From G963422745 sp963422745 (lineage in GTDB: Bacteria > Actinomycetota > Acidimicrobiia > Acidimicrobiales > Aldehydirespiratoraceae), in NCBI GenBank assembly GCA_963422745.1, contig OY730477.1, positions 1,984,001 through 2,048,000 of the forward strand: a DNA stretch of 64,000 bases. The letters run 5' to 3'. Positions within the stretch are counted from its first letter, which is position 1. Each line of letters begins with the position of its first letter. Made by a program: the position numbers and the translations under genes. This document shows, one piece after another, positions 44,322 through 52,500 of this stretch. The notes beneath the pieces are model-generated. The model did no database searches and was not told where the DNA came from. It saw nothing but the letters and a program-made list of their open reading frames with translations.

Positions 44322-45089
44322 GTGTCAAGCCCGACCGCTCCCCTGTTGCATGTGCAAGATCTGCATGCACGCTCTACGGACAGCAATGCCGAAATCCTCA
44401 GAGGTGTGGATCTAACCGTGGGTGTCGGTGAGCTTCACGCCCTAATGGGACCCAACGGGTGCGGTAAGTCCACACTCGCAGCGGTGTTGCTGGGCAGCCC
44501 CGAATTCGAAGTGACCTCCGGCTGCATCCGCTTTTGTGGCGAGGACATCATTGGATGGCCTGCCGATGTGCGAGGTAAGGCCGGTATCTTCTTGGCGTTC
44601 CAGTACCCCCAGGAGATAGCGGGCATCTCGGTGCTCAACTTTCTGCGTCAGGCACTGTCGGCACGCAAGGGAATCGAGATGTCAGTGCTTGAGCTGCGTC
44701 TGGCGATCATGGAGTGGATGCAGCGGCTTAGGATTGATCCCTCCTTTGCGGACCGCTATCTCAACGAGGGCTTCTCCGGGGGCGAAAAGAAGCGCAACGA
44801 GATCCTCCAGATGGCGATTCTCGAACCGGAGTTGGCGATCCTTGACGAGACCGATTCAGGCCTTGACATTGACGCTTTGAGGGTCGTCAGCCAGGGCGTG
44901 CAAGAGGTGCGCCGTGATCGACCCGAGCTCGGTGTGTTGGCCATCACCCATTACCAGCGGCTACTTGACGAACTGCATCCGGACCGGGTTCATGTGATGG
45001 TCGGCGGCCGCATCGTGGAATCGGGTGGCCTTGAACTGGTGCACCGACTTGAACGTGACGGCTATGAGCCCTTTGAGGTGCGGTCGTGA
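44322..45089 (+). CDS. sufC: SufC-type ABC ATPase (second copy in window)
   Basis: 255 residues with a GTG start. Walker A GPNGCGKSTL, Q-loop FLAFQYPQEIAGISV, signature LNEGFSGGEKKRNEILQMA, Walker B PELAILDETDSGLDIDAL and the switch His in LAITHYQRLL. The FSGGEKKRNE and ETDSGLD forms are diagnostic of SufC. It powers the SufBCD scaffold. It is clearly divergent from the sufC at 47002 and sits with sufS and sufU rather than sufB/sufD. Its stop overlaps sufS (GTGA). Confidence 0.92.
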   Translation: MSSPTAPLLHVQDLHARSTDSNAEILRGVDLTVGVGELHALMGPNGCGKSTLAAVLLGSPEFEVTSGCIRFCGEDIIGWPADVRGKAGIFLAFQYPQEIAGISVLNFLRQALSARKGIEMSVLELRLAIMEWMQRLRIDPSFADRYLNEGFSGGEKKRNEILQMAILEPELAILDETDSGLDIDALRVVSQGVQEVRRDRPELGVLAITHYQRLLDELHPDRVHVMVGGRIVESGGLELVHRLERDGYEPFEVRS

Positions 45090-46318
45090 ACAAGCTGATT
45101 TGTGATCTCAAATCCGATTTCCCGATCCTGAGCCGCTTGGTACATGACCAACGTCTGGTTTATCTCGATTCGGCCAACACCTCCCAGAAACCACAGGCAG
45201 TGATTGACGCCATCTCGAACTATTACGAGAAGACCAACGCGAACGTGCACCGAGGCTCCTACACCATCGCGGTGGAGGCAACCGATGCACTTGAAAGCGC
45301 CCGTTCCAAAACGGCTCAGTTCATTAACGCTGTGAGCGCCGCTGAGGTCGTGTTCACCAAGAACGCAACCGAGTCCATGAACCTGATCGCTCGTTGCTGG
45401 GGCGGTGCCAACCTCGACGTAGACGATGTGGTGGTGATCACAGAGATGGAGCACCACGCGAACATTGTGCCCTGGCACATGCTTGCGGCTCAGAAAGGAA
45501 TTCAGCTGCGCTGGATTCCAATCGCCTCCGACGGGCGGCTTGACCTGACGAGCCTTGACCAACTGCTTGACGGCGCCAAACTGTTGTCAGTTACGGCGAT
45601 GTCAAACGTGTTGGGCACCCTCAACCCCATAGAACGGCTAGCCGAGGCCGCCCATGCCTGCGGTGCTCTGCTCGCCGTTGACGGTAGCCAGTTCGTGCCG
45701 CATCTCGCCACCGACGTGCAGGCAATGGGTGCAGACTTTATGGTGTTCACTGGCCACAAAATGCTCGGACCGATGGGAATCGGGGTGTTGTGGGCACGAG
45801 CGGAACTGCTTGAGGCGATGCCCGCATTTCTAGGTGGCGGCGAGATGATCCTTGATGTCACCAAAGAAGGTTTCAAGACCAACGACATTCCCTGGAAGTT
45901 CGAGGCGGGCACACCCATGGTCGCCGAAGCGGTAGGCCTCGGTGCTGCAATCGATTATCTGTCGGCCATCGGGATGCACGAGGTGCGCCGCCACGAGGTG
46001 AGCCTCACCGCCTACGCACTGAGAACCCTCACCGAACGTCACGGCAACAGGATCGTGATTCACGGTCCCTCAGAACCCGCCGAGAGAGGCGGGGTGCTGT
46101 CGTTCGTCTACGACGATGTCCACCCTCACGACGTGGCACAGGTGCTTGATCAGGCCGGGGTCTGTGTTCGTGCTGGTCACCACTGCGCCAAGCCTTTGAT
46201 GCGCGCCCTCGGTGTGACAGCCACCAGCAGGGCTTCGGTATACGTATATAACAACGAAGCCGACATTGATCAGCTAGCCGAATCACTCAACGACGTGTCC
46301 GCCACCTTTTCGTTCTGA
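45086..46318 (+). CDS. sufS: Cysteine desulfurase
   Basis: 410 residues with a GTG start overlapping sufC2. PLP lysine in VFTGHKMLGPMGIG, active-site Cys in RAGHHCAKPLMRALGV, and the N-terminal LVYLDSANTSQKPQAVID are typical of SufS (group II). It transfers sulfur from cysteine to SufU, encoded 55 bp downstream. Confidence 0.95.
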   Translation: MNKLICDLKSDFPILSRLVHDQRLVYLDSANTSQKPQAVIDAISNYYEKTNANVHRGSYTIAVEATDALESARSKTAQFINAVSAAEVVFTKNATESMNLIARCWGGANLDVDDVVVITEMEHHANIVPWHMLAAQKGIQLRWIPIASDGRLDLTSLDQLLDGAKLLSVTAMSNVLGTLNPIERLAEAAHACGALLAVDGSQFVPHLATDVQAMGADFMVFTGHKMLGPMGIGVLWARAELLEAMPAFLGGGEMILDVTKEGFKTNDIPWKFEAGTPMVAEAVGLGAAIDYLSAIGMHEVRRHEVSLTAYALRTLTERHGNRIVIHGPSEPAERGGVLSFVYDDVHPHDVAQVLDQAGVCVRAGHHCAKPLMRALGVTATSRASVYVYNNEADIDQLAESLNDVSATFSF

Positions 46319-46373
46319 CCGCTGTGAACTACTGCCCGTAGCGTCCGTTCGCACGACCCAAGGAACCACCACC

Positions 46374-46865
46374 TTGCCCGGACTCGAAGACCTCTATAGA
46401 GAGATCATCCTTGATCACTATCGGTCGCCTCGCAATCGAGGCGACCTTGAAACACCGCCAGCGGTGCGTGTTGAGGGGTTCAACCCGCTTTGTGGCGATG
46501 AGATCATCGTCTACATACACGTAGATGAAGGTAAGAGGATCGTGGATGTGGCCATAGGCGGCCAGGGTTGTTCAATTAGCCAGTCTTCTGCTTCGATGAT
46601 GTCGGCGGCCGTGAAAGGAAAAACCGTCGACGAAGCACGAAAGCTGATCGGTGCGTTCAAGGGGCTCATGTCGATTCATGAAGGAGAAATCGGTGGCGAC
46701 GGCTCCGAAACCGACATTGGTATCGGTGGCGACGTTGAATCTACAGCTACCCAACTCGGTGACATCGAAGCTCTCAAGGGGGTCGTTAAGTTTCCGGTGC
46801 GGATCAAATGCGCCACGTTGGGTTGGAACACCCTCGCCCAAGCCCTTGACGAAGCCGGATCCTGA
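46374..46865 (+). CDS. sufU: SufU zinc-dependent sulfurtransferase
   Basis: 163 residues with a TTG start; AAGGAA lies 8 nt upstream. Zinc/sulfur-accepting cysteines are in FNPLCGDE, GGQGCSISQSSASMM and IKCATLGW, and the SufU-specific insertion between the second and third cysteines is present. It takes persulfide sulfur from SufS for the SufBCD scaffold. The stop lies within a small duplication that forms a palindrome. Confidence 0.92.
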   Translation: MPGLEDLYREIILDHYRSPRNRGDLETPPAVRVEGFNPLCGDEIIVYIHVDEGKRIVDVAIGGQGCSISQSSASMMSAAVKGKTVDEARKLIGAFKGLMSIHEGEIGGDGSETDIGIGGDVESTATQLGDIEALKGVVKFPVRIKCATLGWNTLAQALDEAGS

Positions 46866-46885
46866 GAAGCCGGATCCGGCCTCTC
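46851..46885. terminator. Duplication and palindrome at the sufU stop, possible terminator
   Basis: GAAGCCGGATCC (46851 and 46866) is duplicated with period 15 over the stop codon. It creates a 22-bp near-palindrome at 46864-46885 with core GCCGGATCCGGC and GAGA/TCTC flanks. It lies between convergent sufU and sufC. There is no T tract and almost no loop, so a terminator role is only possible. Confidence 0.35.
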
Positions 46886-47001
46886 GCTTCCAATCCACCA
46901 AGGACTCTGGAGTCCGGCACCGCATACCGTTGCGAATTGGTTTGGTATCACCCTGCGAACCATAGGGTGCTTCTGCGTGCAGGCTTTGGCGTTGGTCGGC
47001 C

Positions 47002-47721
47002 TCAGGAATCCAGATAGCCGGTCTGCTCCAGCTGTACCGCCAGTTCGGCGCCGCCGCTTTCACGTATGCGCCCATCGACGAACACATGCACCGTGTCTAC
47101 ACGAAGCTCCTTGAACAGTCGGTTGTAATGGGTGATGGCAAGGACTCCGAGAGCGTCGGATTCGCTGGACTGTTCGATGCGCGCCGCCACGTCGTGCAAG
47201 GCGTCGAGGTCCAAACCAGAGTCGATCTCGTCGAGCACCGCGAAGCGGGGCTTCAGCACGCATAGCTGCAGTGTCTCGTTGCGCTTCTTTTCGCCGCCCG
47301 AAAGGTCGACGTTCACTGGCCGCGACAGAAACTGTTCGCCGAACCCGATGCGCTCAGCCTCAGACCTCATGACCGTGTAGATCTCATCGGGATCGTCGCC
47401 GGTACGCACCGAAGCTGTCAGCAGGTCTCGCAACGACACACCGGGTACCTCGGTGGGATATTGCATGGCCAAAAACAGGCCAGCTTCTGCGCGTCGCCAC
47501 GGAGAAAGGTCCAACAACTCAACGTCGTCGATACGAACCGAGCCTGCGAGTACCTCATAACCTGGCCGGCCAGCGATTACGTTGGCCAGAGTGGACTTGC
47601 CCGAACCGTTGGGTCCCATGACGGCAACCACCTCACCGGACGCCACGCGCAGATCTACCCCGGTCAGGATCTCTTTTCCTTCTACAGCGGCTCTCAGCCC
47701 CTCCACGATGAGTTCGCTCAT
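47002..47721 (-). CDS. sufC: SufC ATPase of the sufB-sufD operon
   Basis: 239 residues. Walker A GPNGSGKSTLANVIAG, Q-loop FLAMQYPTEVPGVS, signature VDLSGGEKKRNETLQL, Walker B FAVLDEIDSGLDLDAL and ITHYNRLFKE. It binds SufB and SufD as the energising subunit. The ATG overlaps the Rieske-gene stop (ATGA), making it last gene of sufB-x-sufD-Rieske-sufC. A second sufC lies 2 kb away, converging. Confidence 0.95.
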   Translation of the reverse strand: MSELIVEGLRAAVEGKEILTGVDLRVASGEVVAVMGPNGSGKSTLANVIAGRPGYEVLAGSVRIDDVELLDLSPWRRAEAGLFLAMQYPTEVPGVSLRDLLTASVRTGDDPDEIYTVMRSEAERIGFGEQFLSRPVNVDLSGGEKKRNETLQLCVLKPRFAVLDEIDSGLDLDALHDVAARIEQSSESDALGVLAITHYNRLFKELRVDTVHVFVDGRIRESGGAELAVQLEQTGYLDS

Positions 47722-48071
47722 AGGTCGACGATCTGGGAGCCTTCGGAATCGTTACCGTCGGAGATAGTCAACAGCACACGTCCGTTCACCACCTCAACGT
47801 CGTATCGGGGCACCGGGCGGACCGCCGGGAGGCTGAGCGGATCACCCGTGCGCAGGTCAAACAAGGCACCGTGACGGCCACATTCGATGGCGCACTCATC
47901 TGCTTCAACGAAACCATCCGACAGCGGCTCGTCTTCGTGGCTGCAGTTGTCGCCTATGGCGTATACATCGTCATCTATTCGAACCACCACTATAGCCCGG
48001 TCGCCGATTCGGACTTTTCGTGCTGTTTCGGCTTCGAGACTGTCGAATGCAAACAGATCATGTACGTTCAT
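47718..48071 (-). CDS. Rieske-type [2Fe-2S] ferredoxin in the suf operon
   Basis: 117 residues. The cluster ligands are C-x-H in DNCSHEDEPL and C-x2-H in ECGRHGALFDL. No membrane segment or oxygenase domain is fused, so it is a soluble Rieske ferredoxin of the NirD/BphF type. It overlaps sufD and sufC by 4 bp each. In actinobacterial suf operons such a gene is a regular member; it may supply electrons for cluster assembly, but that is inference. Confidence 0.92.
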   Translation of the reverse strand: MNVHDLFAFDSLEAETARKVRIGDRAIVVVRIDDDVYAIGDNCSHEDEPLSDGFVEADECAIECGRHGALFDLRTGDPLSLPAVRPVPRYDVEVVNGRVLLTISDGNDSEGSQIVDL

Positions 48072-49531
48072 TGCTGCACTCCGGCAACCAAATCGATTTT
48101 CTCCGTTGCTGATTCGAAGGTTGGCCCAGACCGGGCGGCTCGCGTTGACATGGGCGTGTCGGCGGTTGATGTGTCACCCGTCAAGGGCTTGTCAATGAGT
48201 TCGGGAATGGTAAGAGTATCCAGCTTGTCGGCTACAGCACGACGCAGCAGCGGTGCCGCGGACGGCAACCCCAAGGCATCGATGACCTCTCCCAGGAAGC
48301 CAGCCACAATCAACCGATCAGCCTGCGGTGTCGGTACACCACGGCTCTCGAGGTAGAAGCGCTGATCCTCATCGAGCGGGCCGACGGCGGAGGCGTGACT
48401 GCAATGAACGTCGTTGTTTTCGATCTCAAGGTTGGGCACCGACTCAGCCCAGGCGTCATCGCCGATCTTGAGGTTCCTGTTGGTTTGGAAGGCATCAACG
48501 CCACGCGCATCGGGGCGGATGCGAATGAGGCCGGTGTAAACGCTCCGGGATCTGTCGGCGACGACACCCTTGTAGAGAAGATTCGACGTCGTGTTGGGTG
48601 CCACGTGGTCTTGATAGGTGCGAAAATCCTGGGTTTGCGAACCGTCTGCGAAGTAGACACCGATGAGTTCTCCGTGGGCACCACGACCCAGCAAGCGAGT
48701 GTCGCTGCGGCTGCGAGAATAGTTACCTCCGAACGTGGCTGTACCAGCGACTATGGTCGCATCACGTTGCGCGCGGGCCAGCTGCGAGCCGATCTGCCAG
48801 GCCGAACGGCCGAGAGCTTGCACGTTGAGGTAGCGGAGGCGTCCGGCCGCGGCCACATCAATTTCGGTAGTTGGACATACCAGCAGCCGTTCATCTTCGG
48901 CAGTTCCGACCTCAACGAGTGTCGCCTCGGCGTTGGTGCCTACACGTATGAACAACCTTGGGAAGCATGCGGCTGCGTTGCCGCTTGCGTGGAGAGCAAC
49001 GATTATCGGGTCCGCCACCACGACACCCTTCGGCACGTCGACGATCAGCGGCTCTGGTGCGAATGCGTCGTTTAGAAGGGTGAAGTAGTCCCCGGCGTCG
49101 GCCGTTAGCGACCCCAGGATCTCCTCGCCTTCGCTATGGTCTGAGATCGCGCCGACGAAGACACCTGCGCTGGTCAGGGCCGCATCAAGGTGAACGCTGA
49201 CTGTCACCCCGTTGAGGACGCGGACCATTCCCGAGCATTGCTCAGTGAGTTCTGGGTTGGCGCTGTCGGCGAAGATGACCTGATGCGAATTGGGCGGCGT
49301 TAGCGGCGTCGACGACTTAGCTGCTGCTTGCGACGTTGTCTGCAACGCGGGCGTCACCGGCGCGAAGAAATCGAGTTCAAGGTCGCCGATCCGGCTGTAG
49401 CGCCATTGCTCGTCGGACACCTTCGGCGGTGTGGCAGCTGAGAAGGCCTCAGCGGCTCGGGCTCGACGTGTGATCAACCAGTCCGGTCCACCGAACGCGC
49501 GGGTTTGGTCGACGGAATAAGCAGGGGTCAC
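48068..49531 (-). CDS. sufD: SufD scaffold protein
   Basis: 487 residues with a GTG start. SKIP: the C-terminal SufBD core carries ATFGGNYSRSRSDTRLLGRG, HVAPNTTSNLLYKG and the conserved ENNDVHCSHASAVGPLDED with its Cys and His near the cluster site, then GVPTPQADRLIVAGF. The N-terminal part is variable. It forms SufBC2D with SufB and SufC. A 14-bp duplication (ACCGAAAGGGACAT, 49567-49594) lies just upstream of the start, and the 65-bp array begins 84 bp upstream. Confidence 0.94.
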   Translation of the reverse strand: MTPAYSVDQTRAFGGPDWLITRRARAAEAFSAATPPKVSDEQWRYSRIGDLELDFFAPVTPALQTTSQAAAKSSTPLTPPNSHQVIFADSANPELTEQCSGMVRVLNGVTVSVHLDAALTSAGVFVGAISDHSEGEEILGSLTADAGDYFTLLNDAFAPEPLIVDVPKGVVVADPIIVALHASGNAAACFPRLFIRVGTNAEATLVEVGTAEDERLLVCPTTEIDVAAAGRLRYLNVQALGRSAWQIGSQLARAQRDATIVAGTATFGGNYSRSRSDTRLLGRGAHGELIGVYFADGSQTQDFRTYQDHVAPNTTSNLLYKGVVADRSRSVYTGLIRIRPDARGVDAFQTNRNLKIGDDAWAESVPNLEIENNDVHCSHASAVGPLDEDQRFYLESRGVPTPQADRLIVAGFLGEVIDALGLPSAAPLLRRAVADKLDTLTIPELIDKPLTGDTSTADTPMSTRAARSGPTFESATEKIDLVAGVQQ

Positions 49532-49614
49532 AGCAAGTGATCCTACCTAGGTGGTGCGAGCACCCAACCGAAAGGGACATACCGAAAGGGACATCACCAA
49601 TCACCGTCTACGCC

Positions 49615-49845
49615 TACAAGCGGGCTACCAGATGCGGTGGGCACCCAACCCGACGATGTAACGTAACGTCCTTCGGGTCTACAAGCGGGCTACCAGATGC
49701 TGCGGGCACCCAACCCGACGATGTAACGTAACGTCCTTCGGGTCTACAAGCGGGCTACTAGATGCTGCGGGCATCCAACTTGTCAATGTAACGTAACGTC
49801 CTTCGGGTCTACAAGCGGGCTACTAGATGCTGCGGGCATCCAACC
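49615..49845. repeat. Four 36-bp repeats with 29-bp intervals between sufD and its upstream neighbour
   Basis: Repeats at 49615, 49680, 49745 and 49810, period 65, core TACAAGCGGGCTACNAGATG. Intervals are the same 29-mer, the third with four changes at its start. A 20-bp duplication (CAGGGGGCATCGCCGTTGGT, 49845 and 49865) joins the array to the 3' end of the Cys-rich gene. With these, almost all of 49532-49888 is repeat DNA. Confidence 0.94.
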
Positions 49846-49888
49846 AGGGGGCATCGCCGTTGGTCAGGGGGCATCGCCGTTGGTGCTG

Positions 49889-50362
49889 TTAGCCCTCGCG
49901 GTAGCGTCGACGAAGGCGCTCCCCGAGGCCTTTACCTTTCGGGCCTTTACCTTTCGCTTTGCGTGAACCCCGACCGGCGGGGCGGCGTGAGCCTCCGGAG
50001 CTTCTGCGGCTGCGGCTGGATGAAGCACCTCGGATACGGCCTTTCTTGGAGCGCTTGCGCCGCTCAATGTCCAGATCAGCCATTATCGACGGCCCCGCTT
50101 CGTTGATGACGTCCTCGGCAGCGTCAAGCAGCGCGGCAATGGAATCGTCGGTGCCCAGAGTTTCGGGTTCGGGCGGAGTCTCGGGTGTGACAAGCGTTCC
50201 GTGCGCCCAATTCACGTCAGCCATACGGCGGGTGTAGCTCGGGCAGTCATCAGGGCAGCGCCACGGTGCCTCCGGTGCGAGGTCAAGATCGCACTTGCGC
50301 ACTGTCTCGCCATTGGGATAGGTCCGCGATTCGAAGTACCTGCAGTCTTGACGCATCGGCAT
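49889..50362 (-). CDS. Cys-containing basic-tailed protein between sufB and sufD
   Basis: 157 residues from ATG 50362; the frame can be extended to ATG 50407, which lies in a repeat unit. The N-terminal part MPMRQDCRYFESRTYPNGET...CDLDLAPEAPWRCPDDCPSY has four cysteines (C-x18-C-x9-C-x3-C) that could bind a metal or cluster. A middle helical part follows, then a long Arg/Lys/Gly/Ser-rich tail (RRKRSKKGRIRG onward). Its place inside the suf operon suggests a role in Fe-S assembly, but I know no function for the family. Confidence 0.7.
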   Translation of the reverse strand: MPMRQDCRYFESRTYPNGETVRKCDLDLAPEAPWRCPDDCPSYTRRMADVNWAHGTLVTPETPPEPETLGTDDSIAALLDAAEDVINEAGPSIMADLDIERRKRSKKGRIRGASSSRSRRSSGGSRRPAGRGSRKAKGKGPKGKGLGERLRRRYREG

Positions 50363-50383
50363 CTGCTTATTGTGCCAAATGCG

Positions 50384-50617
50384 GGCGCCGGTCGCTGCCA
50401 GCTCCATGGTTCAGCCGACATTCTTAGCTGCGTTGTCTTTGGCTCATCGGGGGCCGGGGGCTGCCAGCAGCATGGTTCAGCCGACATTCTTAGCTGCGTT
50501 GTCTTTGGCTCATCGGGGGCCGGGGGCTGCCAGCAGCATGGTTCAGCCGACGAAACCGGTAATCGGGTCACCGGGTCGGACGGGGCCGGGGGCTGCCAGC
50601 AGCATGGTTCAGCCGAC
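50384..50617. repeat. Four 36-bp repeats with 30-bp spacers, sufB-side spacer, array 1
   Basis: Repeats at 50384 (degenerate, 5 mismatches), 50450, 50516 and 50582; the last three are identical and contain GGCTGCCAGCAGCATGGTTC. Spacers at 50420-50449 and 50486-50515 are identical; the spacer at 50552-50581 is different. The degenerate repeat covers the upstream candidate start codon (50405-50407) of the Cys-rich gene. Every repeat is exactly 36 bp and every spacer exactly 30. Confidence 0.95.
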
Positions 50618-50779
50618 CGAGCCCTCCATCTGGAGTTCAATCAGGCGCACACCGAACCCCACCGATCACAAACCAAAGCCGACCGAGCCCTCCATCTGGA
50701 GTTCAATCAGGCGGGTTTCCGGACCCTACCCAACAAGCATCTAGCCGACCGAGCCCTCCATCTGGAGTTCAATCAGGCG
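50612..50779. repeat. Three identical 36-bp repeats with two unique 30-bp spacers (sufB 3' end), array 2
   Basis: Repeats at 50612-50647, 50678-50713 and 50744-50779 are identical over 36 bp and contain the inverted repeat CTCCA-TC-TGGAG. The native copy (50744-50779) encodes exactly the last 12 codons of sufB; the TAG lies in the adjoining spacer. Spacers 50648-50677 and 50714-50743 are unrelated. The array overlaps array 1 by 6 bp, and its first repeat would count as the next 30-bp spacer of array 1. Confidence 0.96.
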
Positions 50780-52144
50780 GCTCCACTCGACCGCGTATTC
50801 CATGGGAAGAGTGCGGGTGACGGGCTCAATGAACCCGTTGACGATCATACCCATTGCCTGCTCCTCGGTCAGTCCCCGGCTCTGCAGGTAAAAGATTTGC
50901 TCGTCTGCAACCTTCGACACAGTTGCCTCGTGGCCCACAACGGCATCGCCGGAACCAATCTCCATATACGGATACGTGTCGGAGACGGAGTCGTCATCAA
51001 GGATCAATGCATCGCACTGGACGTGGCTCTTGCAGCCCTTCAGGTCCTCTTCAACACGCACCAAGCCACGGTAAGAGGTGCGGCCTCCGTCCTTGGAGAT
51101 CGACTTAGACACGATCTTTGAGGTTGTTTCCGGCGCGGCATGGGTCATTTTGGCACCGGTGTCTTGATGCTGGTTCGCCCCTGCATAGGCAACCGAGAGC
51201 ACCTCACCGGATGCCTTGGGCCCCGCAAGCACCACCGCCGGGTACTTCATCGTCAGCTTGGAGCCGATGTTGCCGTCAATCCATTCCATGTGGCCTTCGG
51301 CTTCGACATAGGCCCGTTTGGTGACAAGGTTGTAGACATTGTCAGACCAGTTCTGGATGGTGGTGTAGGTGACCCGGGCTGAGGGCTTAACGATGATCTC
51401 CACCACCGCTGAATGCAACGAATCCGACGTGTAGGTGGGAGCCGAGCAACCTTCAATGTAATGCACCTGCGAGCCCTCATCCGCGATGATCAGGGTGCGC
51501 TCAAACTGGCCCATGTTCTCGGCGTTGATGCGGAAATAGGCCTGCAACGGCATCTCAACGTTCACACCGGGAGGCACGTAGATGAATGAACCTCCCGACC
51601 ATGCGGCGGAGTTAAGAGCAGAGAACTTGTTGTCGTTGGGGGGAATGACCTTACCGAAGTACTGTTTAACGAGCTGTGGATAGTCCTTCAGAGCGGTATC
51701 CATGTCGCAGAACAACACACCTTGAGCCTCAAGATCTGATCGGTTGCGGTGATACACAACCTCGCTTTCGTACTGTGCGGTAACCCCGGCAAGGTACTTT
51801 CGCTCAGCTTCGGGGATCCCCAGCTTCTCGTAGGTGTTCTTGATCGACTCTGGTACCGAGTCCCAGTCGTCGCTCAACCCTTCGGTGGGCTTGATGTAGT
51901 AGTAGATATCGTCAAAGTTGATTCCGGACACGTCGCCGCCCCAAGTCGGCAAAGGCCTGCGACCAAAACGCCGGTGCGACTTCAGCCGGAAGTCCAGCAT
52001 CCATTCGGGTTCACCTTTGAGCCACGACATCTCCCGCAGGATCTCGTCGTTCAATCCCTTGACGGGCTTGAAGACGTAGTCCTCTTCGTCGGACCAGCCG
52101 AGTTCGTACTTTCCTAGGTCGATTCCGATATCGGTTGAGGCCAC
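50741..52144 (-). CDS. sufB: SufB scaffold protein
   Basis: 467 residues from GTG 52144, which has GGGAG eight nucleotides upstream; TTG 52150 is less likely. KPVKGLNDEILREMSWLKGEPEWML, FSALNSAAWSGGSFIYVPPG, YIEGCSAPTYTSDSLHSAVVEI and DAVVGHEATVSKVADEQIFYLQSRG are standard SufB motifs, including the Cys in EGCSAP used in cluster assembly. First gene of the minus-strand suf operon. Its final 12 codons are the repeat unit of the downstream array. Confidence 0.96.
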   Translation of the reverse strand: MASTDIGIDLGKYELGWSDEEDYVFKPVKGLNDEILREMSWLKGEPEWMLDFRLKSHRRFGRRPLPTWGGDVSGINFDDIYYYIKPTEGLSDDWDSVPESIKNTYEKLGIPEAERKYLAGVTAQYESEVVYHRNRSDLEAQGVLFCDMDTALKDYPQLVKQYFGKVIPPNDNKFSALNSAAWSGGSFIYVPPGVNVEMPLQAYFRINAENMGQFERTLIIADEGSQVHYIEGCSAPTYTSDSLHSAVVEIIVKPSARVTYTTIQNWSDNVYNLVTKRAYVEAEGHMEWIDGNIGSKLTMKYPAVVLAGPKASGEVLSVAYAGANQHQDTGAKMTHAAPETTSKIVSKSISKDGGRTSYRGLVRVEEDLKGCKSHVQCDALILDDDSVSDTYPYMEIGSGDAVVGHEATVSKVADEQIFYLQSRGLTEEQAMGMIVNGFIEPVTRTLPMEYAVEWSRLIELQMEGSVG

Positions 52145-52159
52145 GATCAAATCTCCCGA

Positions 52160-52183
52160 GTAGTTTCCACTACGGCCATAGTA
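52160..52183 (-). promoter_or_regulatory. Inverted repeat and -10 box TACTAT before sufB
   Basis: GTAGT-TTCC-ACTAC (52160-52173) is a perfect inverted repeat just downstream of a TACTAT hexamer (52178-52183, minus strand), hence near the transcription start. It is suited to a repressor operator, but no regulator gene is seen in the window. Confidence 0.4.
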
Positions 52184-52242
52184 ACAACTCCGGCAACGTT
52201 TATCGGGTAGCAGGGATCATGAACTTGACCACCGGCAGCTGC

Positions 52243-52424
52243 ACCTCACCTGCACTACACCTGTTCGGCACGTGTACCTCACCTGCACTACACCTGTTCG
52301 GCACCTGTATCTAACCAGCGTCGCACCTATCTGCGGGCGGCAAGGATCATGTTGATAACCAACAGCGGCTACACCTCACTGGTGCTACTCCTATCTGCGG
52401 GTGGCAGGGATCACGTTGATCACC
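52243..52424. repeat. Degenerate arrays upstream of sufB
   Basis: A 33-bp tandem duplication (ACCTCACCTGCACTACACCT at 52243 and 52276) is followed by 35-bp repeats at 52326-52360 and 52390-52424 (core TATCTGCGGG, GATCA, GTTGAT) with a 29-bp interval, period 64. A third diverged copy is recognisable near 52199-52236. With the sufB promoter it accounts for most of 52151-52486; no gene is seen there. Confidence 0.8.
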
Positions 52425-52474
52425 GGCTCGGGCGGGACCTGTGCGATCACCTTCCGCGGGCCGACCGGGTCAGT

Positions 52475-52500
52475 TATTCCAGGGGCCTATTCCAGGGGCC
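52475..52500. repeat. 13-bp tandem duplication at the flavin reductase stop
   Basis: TATTCCAGGGGCC at 52475 and 52488; the native TAG (minus strand, 52487-52489) lies at the junction. Confidence 0.85.

Noticed and set aside
50384..50779. A genuine CRISPR locus
   Set aside because: Repeats differ completely from locus to locus, most are copies of local gene ends, spacers are often identical, and no cas gene or leader is in the window. I therefore report a CRISPR-like geometry, not a CRISPR array.
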